A DNA stretch of 64,000 bases from Solwaraspora sp. WMMA2065 (GTDB lineage: Bacteria > Actinomycetota > Actinomycetes > Mycobacteriales > Micromonosporaceae). Made by a program: the position numbers and the translations under genes. This document shows, one piece after another, positions 25,667 through 34,140 of the stretch; positions within the stretch are counted from its first letter, which is position 1, and every line of letters begins with the position of its first letter. The stretch covers positions 5,394,001 to 5,458,000 of the forward strand of contig NZ_CP128361.1 in the NCBI RefSeq assembly GCF_030345075.1, in the 5' to 3' direction. A model generated the notes under the pieces. That model was not told the origin of the DNA, did not search any database, and saw only the letters and a program-made list of their open reading frames with translations.

Positions 25667-26617
25667 ATGACTGATAGATCCACCAAGTCACGCACGTACG
25701 TCGACCACCGTACCCGGCAGACTATGACCACGCTGGCGGTTGCCGCGACCTTGGTGCTGGTCGCCCTCGTCGCCTGTGAGGACAACCAGCCGCCGGACCG
25801 GCCGACCGTGCGGGATCTCCGGGAGGCCTCGACCATCAGCGACCAGACCGAGCTGCGCATCGGCGTCAATATCGACATTCCGCTGATGTCGTATCGGCGC
25901 AACAACTCCTACCACGGTTTCGACATCGAGATAGCCCGCTACATCGCCGACTCACTCGGCTTCGGCGACCAGAGCATCACGTGGGTGCCGCTGGACACCG
26001 AGGACCGGATCGAGAAGCTGCGCAGCGGCGAGGTCGACATCGTGGTGGCCAGCTTCTCCATCACCGAGGAACGGGAGAAGCGGGTCGGGTTCGCCGGCCC
26101 GTACCTGATCACCACACCCGAGGTGCTGGTCGCCACCGAGTTCGTCGACGAGATCACCACGATCACCGATCTGAACGACGAGGAGTACACCGTCTGCGTC
26201 GCCGGTGGCTCCACCACCGAGGCAATGCTCAGGGAACGGGGGATCCCGCACCAGCAGGCCGACAATCCGGCCGCCTGCCGGGACGGCGTCCTGGCCGGCG
26301 ACTTCCATGCGATGGTCTCCGACGAGACGATCCTCGCCGGACTCCGTTCGGAGAACCCCGACGAACTCGCCATCGTCGACATGCCGTTCGGCGTCGAGGA
26401 GGAGTTGGGCATCGGGGTGCCGGTCGAGGACGAGAACCTTCGCGACCTGGTCAGCTACTTCCTGGACAAGAGCTATCAACGGGACCAACGGGACGAAGCG
26501 AACGCCTGGGAGACGGCGTACAACAACCATCTGGGGCGGTGGCTCGGCGAGGCCAGCCAGCCCCGACCGGACGGCGCGCCCGACCTCGTCGACCACGACG
26601 ACAAGAACCGGCGGTGA
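25667..26617 (+). CDS. Solute-binding lipoprotein, amino-acid type (SBP_bac_3)
   Basis: A 316-residue extracytoplasmic binding protein. The signal sequence ends in a lipobox LVAC (Cys37). The mature part starts with ELRIGVNIDIPLMSYR and has GFDIEIARYIADSLGFG, the SBP family 3 signature, then VDIVVASFSITEEREKRVGFAGPY. These proteins bind polar amino acids such as Glu, Gln or Asp for ABC importers. No ABC permease or ATPase follows; instead a polytopic membrane protein starts in the overlapping TGA. Together with the kinase upstream this suggests a sensing role like GlnH. Confidence 0.87.
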   Translation: MTDRSTKSRTYVDHRTRQTMTTLAVAATLVLVALVACEDNQPPDRPTVRDLREASTISDQTELRIGVNIDIPLMSYRRNNSYHGFDIEIARYIADSLGFGDQSITWVPLDTEDRIEKLRSGEVDIVVASFSITEEREKRVGFAGPYLITTPEVLVATEFVDEITTITDLNDEEYTVCVAGGSTTEAMLRERGIPHQQADNPAACRDGVLAGDFHAMVSDETILAGLRSENPDELAIVDMPFGVEEELGIGVPVEDENLRDLVSYFLDKSYQRDQRDEANAWETAYNNHLGRWLGEASQPRPDGAPDLVDHDDKNRR

Positions 26618-27660
26618 CCGCCGCCGAGCGCCCGGTCGACGAGGCGGACCGGCGGAACCGGGCGGCGCAGCAGTTCTGGAGCGTGGTGGTCGGCGCTCCG
26701 GCGATCATTTCGGTGCTCCGGCTGGTCGTCGAGGCCGGCGGCGAGCTCCAGACCACCCTGCTGCTGGCCGCCAACGTCAACCCGGTGAACCTGGTCGCCG
26801 CCTTCGTCAGCACGGCGAGCCGGGTGGTCTCCGGTGCGATGATGGCCCTGTTCGCGATCAGCGCGGTGCTGACCGTCAGCGTCAACAACGACCAGCGGCG
26901 GTGGGCGCGACGACGACCGCCGTTGCTGGTCCGCTGGATGCGGGTGGTGCCCGTCTGGTTCCTGATCGTCACCCTGCTGGTCGCCGTCGTGACCTGGAAG
27001 ATCCTCTATCTGCCGCTGCTGCTGCCGGCGATCGCGGCCACCGCCCAGCTGCGCACCCGTACGGCGGACGAACGCGGCACGGCCGGGGACCCGCCGGACG
27101 GTGGCCGGACGAACCGGCTGACCCTGTTCGTCCTGCTGCTGATCGGCTACTACGGCCTGCTGGCGCCGACCCTGGCCGAGGCGGCGGTCACCGGTGAGTG
27201 GTTCGTGGCGCTGATCCTGGGCGCTCCACCGCTACTGGCTCTCGTCGTGACCGGCCCGGTGCTGCCCGGCACGGTGCACCTGCTGGTCGCGACCGGCCAG
27301 CTCACCGTCATGATCGCGCTGGCTTGGACGTCGTACTCGGTGGCCACCGCACCGGTGCTGCCCAGTACGGTGACCACCGTCGCGGTGTCGGGCGGGGAGA
27401 CCGAGCACATCCGGGGCAGCGTGATCGCGGTCGACGACGCGAGCGTGGCCATCCTGCAGGAACAGGGCGGTGTCCGGTACGTGCCGACCGACGACGTGGA
27501 GGCGCAGGTGCTCTGCCCGAGCGAGGCGGACCTGCCGCGCTACCGCCTCTGGGTGCACGGGTTCCACGTCGAGGACTCGCTGCTGCAGGCGTTGGGGCGG
27601 GAGGTCCGACCGGTCACCCCGGTGGACGCGGTCTGCCGGGCGACCGCCTCGGTGAGGTGA
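26614..27660 (+). CDS. Polytopic membrane protein paired with the binding protein
   Basis: A 348-residue protein, GTG start overlapping the upstream stop. It has about six to seven membrane helices (approximately 20-40, 70-90, 105-130, 165-185, 190-215, 220-245), then a cytoplasmic or outside domain of about 100 residues with ASVAILQEQGGVRYVPTDDVEAQVLC. It has no ABC permease EAA loop, so it is not a standard importer subunit. Coupling to the lipoprotein suggests a receptor pair; GlnX, partner of GlnH in mycobacteria, is the nearest analogy I know, but homology cannot be shown by eye. Confidence 0.65.
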   Translation: MTAAERPVDEADRRNRAAQQFWSVVVGAPAIISVLRLVVEAGGELQTTLLLAANVNPVNLVAAFVSTASRVVSGAMMALFAISAVLTVSVNNDQRRWARRRPPLLVRWMRVVPVWFLIVTLLVAVVTWKILYLPLLLPAIAATAQLRTRTADERGTAGDPPDGGRTNRLTLFVLLLIGYYGLLAPTLAEAAVTGEWFVALILGAPPLLALVVTGPVLPGTVHLLVATGQLTVMIALAWTSYSVATAPVLPSTVTTVAVSGGETEHIRGSVIAVDDASVAILQEQGGVRYVPTDDVEAQVLCPSEADLPRYRLWVHGFHVEDSLLQALGREVRPVTPVDAVCRATASVR

Positions 27661-27681
27661 GCCAACCGTTGCCCCGTCCGG

Positions 27682-27716
27682 GGCGGATCTGCCGCAGGTC
27701 CCCGGGCAGATCCGCC
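27682..27716. terminator. Terminator between convergent genes, before crp end
   Basis: A 12-bp stem (27682-27693, GGCGGATCTGCC, with 27705-27716) and an 11-base loop sits midway in the 62-bp gap between the convergent membrane-protein and crp genes. It can end transcription from both sides. Confidence 0.75.
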
Positions 27717-27722
27717 GCCGGG

Positions 27723-28400
27723 TCACACCCGGGCGCGCCTGGCGAGCCGCTCGGGGTCGAGGATGATGATGCTCTTGCCGTCGAGCCGCAGCCAGCCCCG
27801 GGAGGCGAAGTCGGCCAGCGCCTTGTTGACCGTCTCCCGGGAGGCCCCGACCAGCTGGGCGATCTCCTCCTGGGTGAGATCGTGGGTCACCCGCAGCACC
27901 CCGCCGTCGCGGGTGCCGAACCGGCCGGCCATCTGCAGCAGATTCTTGGCTACCCGCCCCGGTACATCGGTGAAGATCAGGTCGGCGAGGGCGTCGTTGG
28001 TCCGGCGCAGCCGTCGGGCAAGCACCCGCAGCAGCTGCTCGGCGATCTCCGGCCGATTGTTCAGCCAGGGCCGCAGCGCCTGCTTGCGCAGCCGGGCGAG
28101 GCGGGTGTCGGTGACGGCGGTCGCGGTGGCGGTACGCGGCCCGGGGTCGAAGAGCGACAGCTCGCCGACCATGTCCGACGGGCCCATCACGGCGATCAGG
28201 TTCTGCCGTCCGTCTGCGGCCCGCCGGCCGACCTTGATCTTGCCGGTGAGCACGATGTACAGGCTGTCACCCGGCTCACCCTCGTTGAAGACGACCTCGC
28301 CCTTGCGGGCGTCGATCGTCTCCATCTCCTTGGCGAGTGCCTCCGCGGCCTCCGGGTCCACGCCCTGGAAGATCCCGCTACGAGCCAGCACCTCGTCCAT
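27723..28400 (-). CDS. crp: Crp/GlxR-type cAMP receptor regulator (Rv3676-like)
   Basis: A 225-residue CRP. The N-terminal cyclic-nucleotide barrel contains [13 protein letters not shown] and [15 protein letters not shown] (Glu80, with the Arg-Thr pair that contacts cAMP phosphate). The dimer helix follows. The C-terminal winged helix carries [21 protein letters not shown] (about 174-194), where Arg-Glu-Thr are in the recognition helix. GlxR/Crp regulates large carbon and dormancy regulons in actinobacteria. Its place before nth, the thioredoxin-like gene, NUDIX and marP matches M. tuberculosis. Terminator at 27682-27716. Confidence 0.93.
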   Translation of the reverse strand: MDEVLARSGIFQGVDPEAAEALAKEMETIDARKGEVVFNEGEPGDSLYIVLTGKIKVGRRAADGRQNLIAVMGPSDMVGELSLFDPGPRTATATAVTDTRLARLRKQALRPWLNNRPEIAEQLLRVLARRLRRTNDALADLIFTDVPGRVAKNLLQMAGRFGTRDGGVLRVTHDLTQEEIAQLVGASRETVNKALADFASRGWLRLDGKSIIILDPERLARRARV

Positions 28401-28618
28401 CGCGCACCTCCGCCTGCGCGGCGTCCGTTCCCCGGCACCCCAGCCGTGACCAGCCGCGCGCAGTCAGTCTAGGTGCACTCCGCCCCTGGCCGGATGCGCA
28501 CCCTCCGAATCTTGATCCAGGAGCGTAACCCAACAGGGTGGATCCGTCGTTAATATGCGGCACCGTGCACGCCGACCGGTCAGCGCCGTGCGACCGGCGG
28601 ACGCCGTATCGTCGACCG

Positions 28619-29386
28619 GTGTCTCCCGATGTCGCCCGCCCATGGTTCACCACCCGCACCGAGGACGGCCGGACCCTGCCGTACGCCTGCTGGGCGCTCA
28701 CCGAGCCGCTGCTGACCATCAGCTCCGCTCCGCTCGGCGGCGGGATCGGACTGCGCTGGTGGGTGATCAACGCGACCGTGCCGATGTCGTACCGCCGCGA
28801 CGACCCCGACACCCACCTCGTCGGTCTGGCCGAGCAAGCCGACCTGCGCGGACCCGGCGTCGGCCTGCTAACCGGGGTGGACGTGCGTCGGATGGTGACC
28901 CGCGACGAGGCCGGCGTGCAGGTGTGGGCGACCGTCGGGCTCGGCACCCCGGTGCTGGCCGCCGCACCCAGGACCGCCGGGCCACCGCCGGAGCAGGTCG
29001 GGACGATCAACATCGTCGCAGCGCTTCCGGTACGGCTCGGTGAGGCCGCCCTGGTGAACGCGGTCGCCACCATCACCGAGGCGAAGACCCAGGCGCTGGT
29101 CGAGCTCGGACTGCGGGCCACCGGCACAGCGACCGACGCGGTGGTGGTGCTCTGCCCGCCCGACGGGCCGGAGCAGCGGTACGGCGGTCCACGGTCGACC
29201 TGGGGCGGGCGGCTCGCCCGGGTAGCGCACGCGGCGGTACGTGGTGGCACCGCCCAGCGTGGTGGCACCGCCCAGGGTGGTGGCACTGCCCAGGGCGGTG
29301 GCGCGCCGGACCCGCAAGGACGGCAAATCGGACACGGGGACAAACCAGCCGGACGGTTGTCGTCGCCGGAGACTCCCGGCCGGTAG
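28619..29386 (+). CDS. cbiZ: Adenosylcobinamide amidohydrolase (CbiZ)
   Basis: A 255-residue CbiZ-type enzyme with the family blocks WWVINATVPMSYRRDDP, GVGLLTGVDVRRMV, VWATVGLGTP, GTINIVAALPVRLGEAALVN and ATGTATDAVVV followed by YGGPRSTWGGRLARVAHAAV. CbiZ removes the aminopropanol arm from adenosylcobinamide so the corrinoid can be rebuilt by the de novo pathway. No other cobalamin gene is near. GTG at 28619 is chosen (V-SPDVARPW); the frame stays open upstream to 28538. The C-terminus has an unusual repeat tail (see repeat at 29240). Confidence 0.85.
   Translation: MSPDVARPWFTTRTEDGRTLPYACWALTEPLLTISSAPLGGGIGLRWWVINATVPMSYRRDDPDTHLVGLAEQADLRGPGVGLLTGVDVRRMVTRDEAGVQVWATVGLGTPVLAAAPRTAGPPPEQVGTINIVAALPVRLGEAALVNAVATITEAKTQALVELGLRATGTATDAVVVLCPPDGPEQRYGGPRSTWGGRLARVAHAAVRGGTAQRGGTAQGGGTAQGGGAPDPQGRQIGHGDKPAGRLSSPETPGR
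29240..29293 (+). repeat. 18-bp tandem repeat in cbiZ 3' end
   Basis: Three near-identical 18-bp units (29240-29257, 29258-29275, 29276-29293), followed by a partial unit, encode GGTAQR or GGTAQG in frame. The reading continues past the normal CbiZ end with a Gly/Pro/Gln tail. Copy number could vary between strains. Confidence 0.85.
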
Positions 29387-29396
29387 GGTCACGCCA

Positions 29397-30572
29397 GTGA
29401 GTGACGCCCAGCGTGCCGCCCGGGGGCGCCGGCGGCAGGAGCCCGCCGCAGGCCGACCCGTTCTGTCGATCGTCGTGCTGACCGCCGTTCTGCTCGGTGC
29501 CGTGCTGGTCGGCATCGTCGCGCTCGGTGGGATCAACCGGTCCGGATCCGAACCGCAGTGGCAGTCCGCTGCGTCGCCGACCGCCACCGCGTCGCCGGAG
29601 CCGCAGGAGATCTCGATGTCGGCTACCGGTGACATCGTGCTCGGCAACGCCCCCGACCGCCTGCCGCCCGACGGCGGTGCCGGCTTCTTCGACTCGGTTT
29701 CCGAGGCACTCGCCGCCGACCTGGTGATGGGCAACCTGGAGGAGCCGCTGACGGTCGACACCGGGACTGGCAAGTGCGCCCCGGACGCCACCCAGTGCCA
29801 CCAGTTCCGGGCCCCACCCGAGTACGCGGCCCACCTGCGTGACGCCGGGTTCATGCTGCTCAACCAGGCCAACAACCACGGGTACGACTACGGCGAGGCC
29901 GGATACCGCAACACCCAGCAGACGCTGGAGGAGCACGGTCTGCGGCACACCGGCGCGCTCGATCAGATCACCGTGCTGGACGTCGAGGGGGTCAGCGTCG
30001 CGGTGGCCGGCTTCTCCTCGTATTCTCCGCCGAACAACAGCCTGATCAACCTGGACGCCGCGGCGGAGGTGGTCCGGCGCGCCGACGAGCAGGCCGACCT
30101 GGTCGTCGTGCAGGTCCACATGGGTGCCGAGGGAGCGGAGATGACCCGGGTCACCCCGGGCACGGAGCTGTTCGCCGGAGAGAACCGCGGTGATCCGATG
30201 GCCTTCGGGCGGGCGATGATCGACGCCGGGGCGGACCTGATCGTCGGCCACGGCCCGCACGTGCTGCGCGGCATGGAGTTCTACCAGGGCCGGCTGATCG
30301 CGTACAGCCTCGGGAACTTCGCCGGTGGCGGCGGTACGCTGAACAACACCGGCCGGCTGGGCTGGGGCGGGGTGCTGAAGGTGACCCTCGACCCGGACGG
30401 CGACTGGGTCGACGGTGAGTTTGTCGCCACGTACATGAACGGCAACGGTCTGCCCGTTGTCGACGAGCAACGCCGAGGGCTCGACCTGGTCCGGGAGTTG
30501 AGCGGGTTGGACTTTCCGCAGACCGGCGCCGAGTTCGACGATGACGGCACCATCTCGCCACCGTCGGACTGA
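29397..30572 (+). CDS. CapA/PGA_cap-family metallophosphatase, membrane-anchored
   Basis: A 391-residue protein. A basic start, a membrane helix (about 22-45) and a short Ser/Thr/Ala linker lead to a CapA-type domain: [53 protein letters not shown] and [11 protein letters not shown]. The family belongs to the calcineurin-like superfamily and includes PgsA/CapA proteins of polyglutamate capsule export; no other capsule gene is present. GTG start 10 bp after cbiZ, so co-transcription is likely. Substrate unknown. Confidence 0.85.
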   Translation: MSDAQRAARGRRRQEPAAGRPVLSIVVLTAVLLGAVLVGIVALGGINRSGSEPQWQSAASPTATASPEPQEISMSATGDIVLGNAPDRLPPDGGAGFFDSVSEALAADLVMGNLEEPLTVDTGTGKCAPDATQCHQFRAPPEYAAHLRDAGFMLLNQANNHGYDYGEAGYRNTQQTLEEHGLRHTGALDQITVLDVEGVSVAVAGFSSYSPPNNSLINLDAAAEVVRRADEQADLVVVQVHMGAEGAEMTRVTPGTELFAGENRGDPMAFGRAMIDAGADLIVGHGPHVLRGMEFYQGRLIAYSLGNFAGGGGTLNNTGRLGWGGVLKVTLDPDGDWVDGEFVATYMNGNGLPVVDEQRRGLDLVRELSGLDFPQTGAEFDDDGTISPPSD

Positions 30573-30595
30573 CCCGCCGACGTAGGCTGGCCGGT

Positions 30596-31450
30596 GTGAC
30601 ACCGCCAGCCCCCCGAGCCGCGACCGCCCCGGCTGCGGCCACCGCAACTGCGGCCGCCGGGCCTGCGGCAGCCCGGGCCGTGCGTACCGAGACCGACCTG
30701 GGGCGTAAACGTCGTGCCCGGCGGATGGCGAGACTGCTGGCGCAGACCCATCCGGACGCGCACTGCGAGCTCGACCACGACGGCCCGCTGCAGTTGGCGG
30801 TCGCCACCATCTTGTCCGCGCAGTGCACCGACAAGCGGGTCAACGAGGTCACCCCGAAGCTGTTCGCCCGCTACCCGACGGCCGCCGACTACGCCGCCGC
30901 CGACCGGGCCGAGCTGGAGGAGCTGATCCGGCCGACCGGGTTCTTCCGCAACAAGGCCGGCTCGCTGATCCGGCTCGGCCAGGCATTGACCGAGCGGTAC
31001 GCCGGCGCGGTACCGCGCCGGCTGCCGCAGCTGGTCGAGCTGCCCGGGATCGGCCGCAAGACCGCGAACGTCATCCTCGGCAACGCGTTCGACGTCCCTG
31101 GCATCACCGTCGACACGCATTTCCAACGGCTGGTCCGCCGCTGGGCGTGGACCGACGAGTCCGACCCGGTGAAGATCGAACACGCGGTCGGCGCGTTGAT
31201 TGAGCGCCGGGACTGGACGATGCTGTCCCACCGGGTGATCTTCCACGGCCGACGGGTCTGCCACGCCCGTAAACCGGCCTGCGGCGCATGTGCGCTAGCC
31301 CCGCTGTGCCCGGCGTACGGCACCGGTCCGACCGCCGCTGCCGAGGCGGTGAAGCTGCTCAAGGGTCCCCGCGCGAGGGAGCTGGCCGAGCAGGCCGGAA
31401 TACCCGCCGACCTGGTGCCGGCGGCGGCCGTCACCGCCGAGGTGCCATGA
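30596..31450 (+). CDS. nth: Endonuclease III
   Basis: A 284-residue base-excision DNA glycosylase/AP lyase for oxidised pyrimidines. The helix-hairpin-helix [14 protein letters not shown] contains the catalytic Lys155; Asp173 lies in TVDTHFQRL. The [4Fe-4S] cysteines are 222, 229, 232 and 238 (C-X6-C-X2-C-X5-C). A 30-residue Ala/Thr/Pro-rich N-terminal extension precedes the conserved part, so a later start is possible. The stop overlaps the next gene (ATGA), as in other actinobacteria where nth leads this set. Confidence 0.95.
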   Translation: MTPPAPRAATAPAAATATAAAGPAAARAVRTETDLGRKRRARRMARLLAQTHPDAHCELDHDGPLQLAVATILSAQCTDKRVNEVTPKLFARYPTAADYAAADRAELEELIRPTGFFRNKAGSLIRLGQALTERYAGAVPRRLPQLVELPGIGRKTANVILGNAFDVPGITVDTHFQRLVRRWAWTDESDPVKIEHAVGALIERRDWTMLSHRVIFHGRRVCHARKPACGACALAPLCPAYGTGPTAAAEAVKLLKGPRARELAEQAGIPADLVPAAAVTAEVP

Positions 31451-32148
31451 GCGCCGGCCGCCCGTCGGGGCCTGGCCGTCAGCCCGGGCGTCGCCGTCGG
31501 CCGGGGCTAGGTCGCCGGCTCAGGCCGGGGCCGTTGTTCGCCGCCGCCCTGATGCCGTTGCTGCTGGCGGCGTCCGGTTGCACCACCGGCCCGGGTGCCG
31601 GGACGGGCGACGCTGCCGGAGCGTCCGGACCGGTCCCGTTCGCCGACTGCGCCGGCCTGACCGCACCGCCCGCTGCGGCCGCCGCCGCGCCGCAACCGTC
31701 GACCGACGTCGGTACGCCGGGCGGCGGCACCCCGCTGCCCGACATCAGCCTGGCCTGCTTCGCCGACGGGACGGTCGTTGACATCGCGGCGGTACGCGGA
31801 CCCGCCGTGATCAACTTCTGGGGCTCCTGGTGCCAGCCCTGCCGCAAGGAGTTGCCGGCGCTGCAACGCCTTGCCGACCGTACCGCCGGGCAGTTGCACC
31901 TGATCGGCGTCAACACCTACGACGACCGAGATCCCGCCGTCGCCGTCGCCGAGGATCTGGGGCTGCGGTTCCCGAGCCTGGTCGACCGGGAGCGGCAGCT
32001 GCTGCTGGCGGTCGAGCGGGTCGGCCTGCCACTGACCCTGTTCGTCGACGGAGACGGGGAGATCCGTCGGACGTACGAGGGTACGCTCGACGACGCCACG
32101 CTCGCCGACCTCGTCGAGCGCGAGTTGGGTCTGACGGTGGCCCCGTGA
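31447..32148 (+). CDS. Thioredoxin-like lipoprotein (TlpA/ResA type)
   Basis: A 233-residue protein with a twin-Arg-rich start, hydrophobic core and lipobox AASGC (Cys45). The thioredoxin domain has [13 protein letters not shown] (Cys130, Cys133), [19 protein letters not shown] and a cis-Pro loop [13 protein letters not shown]. It should reduce disulfides on the outside of the membrane, for example in cytochrome c or envelope proteins. Overlaps nth (ATGA) and the NUDIX gene (GTGA). Matches Rv3673c in order. Confidence 0.9.
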   Translation: MSAGRPSGPGRQPGRRRRPGLGRRLRPGPLFAAALMPLLLAASGCTTGPGAGTGDAAGASGPVPFADCAGLTAPPAAAAAAPQPSTDVGTPGGGTPLPDISLACFADGTVVDIAAVRGPAVINFWGSWCQPCRKELPALQRLADRTAGQLHLIGVNTYDDRDPAVAVAEDLGLRFPSLVDRERQLLLAVERVGLPLTLFVDGDGEIRRTYEGTLDDATLADLVERELGLTVAP

Positions 32149-32900
32149 CCCACCCACTGCCCTCCGAACCGTTGCCGGCCTGGTGGCAGCCGCTGCTCAC
32201 CCGGGTGCGCTCCGCCCGTACCGCCGATTTCACCCGGGTGGCGACCCCGGCCCGGGGTGGTCGGCCAAGCGCGGTGCTGGTCCTGCTCGGCGAGCATCGG
32301 CCGGGTGAGCCCGACGTGCTGCTGCTGCAGCGGGCCGCGACCATGCGTAACCATGCCGGGCAGCCCGCGTTCCCGGGTGGCGCGGCCGACCCGGGCGACC
32401 GGGACGCGCGGGCGACCGCGTTACGGGAGGCCGAAGAAGAGGTCGGGCTGGATCCGGGCAGCGTCACCGTGCTCGCCCAACTGCCGCGGCTGTGGATACC
32501 GGTGAGTGGCTTCGTGGTCACCCCGGTGCTCGGCTGGTGGCATCGGCCACATCCGGTGCATCCCCGACAACCGGAAGAAGTGGCACATGTCACTCGATTG
32601 CCGGTTGATGAGCTGGTGGACCCGGACAACCGACTCCAGGTACGCCACCCGAGCGGCTGGGTGTCACCTGCGTTCCAGGTGCGCGGCATGCTCGTCTGGG
32701 GATTCACCGCCGGGGTGCTGTCCGCACTGCTGGACATGGCCGGTTGGGCCGGTGCCTGGCCGACCGGTCGGATCATTGACCTGCCGCCCGAGCCGTCGCC
32801 CGGTGGCGATCCGTCGGCCGCCGGTCTGCCCGACACGCTCGGTGACCGGGCCAGCGGCGATGCGGCAACTGTGGACGGCTCCGCCGGCCTGCCGGGCTGA
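32145..32900 (+). CDS. NUDIX hydrolase, CoA pyrophosphatase type (Rv3672c-like)
   Basis: A 251-residue NUDIX protein. The box PGGAADPGDRDARATALREA followed by EEEVGL is typical of CoA-diphosphatase-like members, in which an Asp stands in the usual first Glu position. An upstream LLLQRAATMRNHAGQPAFPGG motif fits the NuA/CoA subgroup. Predicted to hydrolyse CoA or a related nucleotide to two phosphates. GTG start overlapping tlpA-like stop. A Pro/Ser-rich tail of about 45 residues after the domain is not conserved. Confidence 0.88.
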   Translation: MTHPLPSEPLPAWWQPLLTRVRSARTADFTRVATPARGGRPSAVLVLLGEHRPGEPDVLLLQRAATMRNHAGQPAFPGGAADPGDRDARATALREAEEEVGLDPGSVTVLAQLPRLWIPVSGFVVTPVLGWWHRPHPVHPRQPEEVAHVTRLPVDELVDPDNRLQVRHPSGWVSPAFQVRGMLVWGFTAGVLSALLDMAGWAGAWPTGRIIDLPPEPSPGGDPSAAGLPDTLGDRASGDAATVDGSAGLPG

Positions 32901-32961
32901 CCGCCGGCCGCCACGTCCGTCTGCGGCCGGGCCGCTCGCCCGGTGCCCGTAGTCTTGACGG

Positions 32962-34140
32962 GTGTCCGCCGTCGACGTCGTGCTGCTGCTGCTTATGTTG
33001 GTCTTCGCGATCAGCGGTTACCGCCAGGGGTTCCTGATCGGGGTGCTGTCCTTCGCCGGGTTCATCGGCGGCGCACTGGTCGGTCTGCAGCTCGGGCCGC
33101 TGCTGGCTGAACAGTTCGTCGACACTGTGGCCCGGGTCGTGGTGTCACTGGTCGCAGTGTTCGGCCTCGCCGTCCTCGGCCAGGCACTGGCCGGCTGGGC
33201 CGGCTCCCGGCTGCGGCACGCCATCACCAGCCCGGTGGGGCGCCGGGCCGACGACCTCGGCGGGGCGGCGATCTCGCTGGTGGCGGTGCTGCTCGTGGCC
33301 TGGCTCGTCGCGGTGCCGCTGGGCTCCTCCGCGATGCCCGGCCTGGCCGGGGCGGTACGCAACAGCGCCCTGCTCAACGGCATCGACCGGGTGATGCCAC
33401 CGCAGGCGCAGGCGTTGTCCAACGCGCTGCGGGACACCGTCGACACCCGCGGCTTCCCGGACGTCTTCGGCGGGCTCACCCCGACCCGGGTCCGCGAGGT
33501 ACCGGCCCCGGACCCGGCGCTGGCCGGTTCCGAGGTGGTGGCGAACGCCCAGCGGTCGGTGGTCAAGGTGCTCGGCTCCGCGCCCCGCTGCTCCCGCCGG
33601 ATCGAAGGCTCCGGGTTCGTCTACGCCGAGGACCGGGTGATGACCAACGCGCACGTGGTCGCCGGTACGCAGACCGTGGCGGTGGAGGTTCTGGGCGAGC
33701 GGCACAACGGCCGAGTGGTGGTCTACGACCCGGAGCGGGACCTGGCGGTCATCTACGTGCCGAACCTGCCGGCTCCGGTGATGCCGTTCGCCGACCGTCC
33801 GGCCCCGTCCGGTGCCGACGCGATCGTGCTCGGCTTCCCGCTGGACGGGCCGTACGATGCGCAGTCCGCCCGGGTCCGCGACGTCGGACCGATTACCGGC
33901 CCGAACATCTACGATGACGGTGAGGTCCTCCGCGAGGTCTACACGATCCGTGCGTTGGTCCGGTCCGGCAATTCCGGTGGCCCGCTGGTCGCGGCCAACG
34001 GACTCGTGCTCGGGGTGATCTTCGCGGCGGCGGCGGACGACCCGAACACCGGATTCGCGGTCACCGCCGAGGAGGCGTCGTCGGTGGCGGTTCTGGGAGT
34101 ACGGAGCACCCGCCGGACCGCCACCGGGGAGTGTGCCTGA
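32962..34140 (+). CDS. marP: Membrane serine protease MarP (Rv3671c-like)
   Basis: A 392-residue protein: four N-terminal membrane helices (CvpA-like domain, residues 5-130) and an outside chymotrypsin-type protease. The triad is His231 (TNAHVVAG), Asp260 (ERDLAVIYV) and Ser338 (RSGNSGGPLV). Cys210 and Cys391 are placed like the redox-switch disulfide of mycobacterial MarP. In M. tuberculosis MarP processes the peptidoglycan hydrolase RipA and is needed for acid tolerance. The last 80 bp overlap the 3' end of the convergent mycosin gene. Confidence 0.92.
   Translation: MSAVDVVLLLLMLVFAISGYRQGFLIGVLSFAGFIGGALVGLQLGPLLAEQFVDTVARVVVSLVAVFGLAVLGQALAGWAGSRLRHAITSPVGRRADDLGGAAISLVAVLLVAWLVAVPLGSSAMPGLAGAVRNSALLNGIDRVMPPQAQALSNALRDTVDTRGFPDVFGGLTPTRVREVPAPDPALAGSEVVANAQRSVVKVLGSAPRCSRRIEGSGFVYAEDRVMTNAHVVAGTQTVAVEVLGERHNGRVVVYDPERDLAVIYVPNLPAPVMPFADRPAPSGADAIVLGFPLDGPYDAQSARVRDVGPITGPNIYDDGEVLREVYTIRALVRSGNSGGPLVAANGLVLGVIFAAAADDPNTGFAVTAEEASSVAVLGVRSTRRTATGECA

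Noticed and set aside
28401-28618. B12 riboswitch or Crp operator before cbiZ
   Set aside because: I saw neither a B12-box-like sequence nor a TGTGA-N6-TCACA site; the gap is too short and has no such structure.
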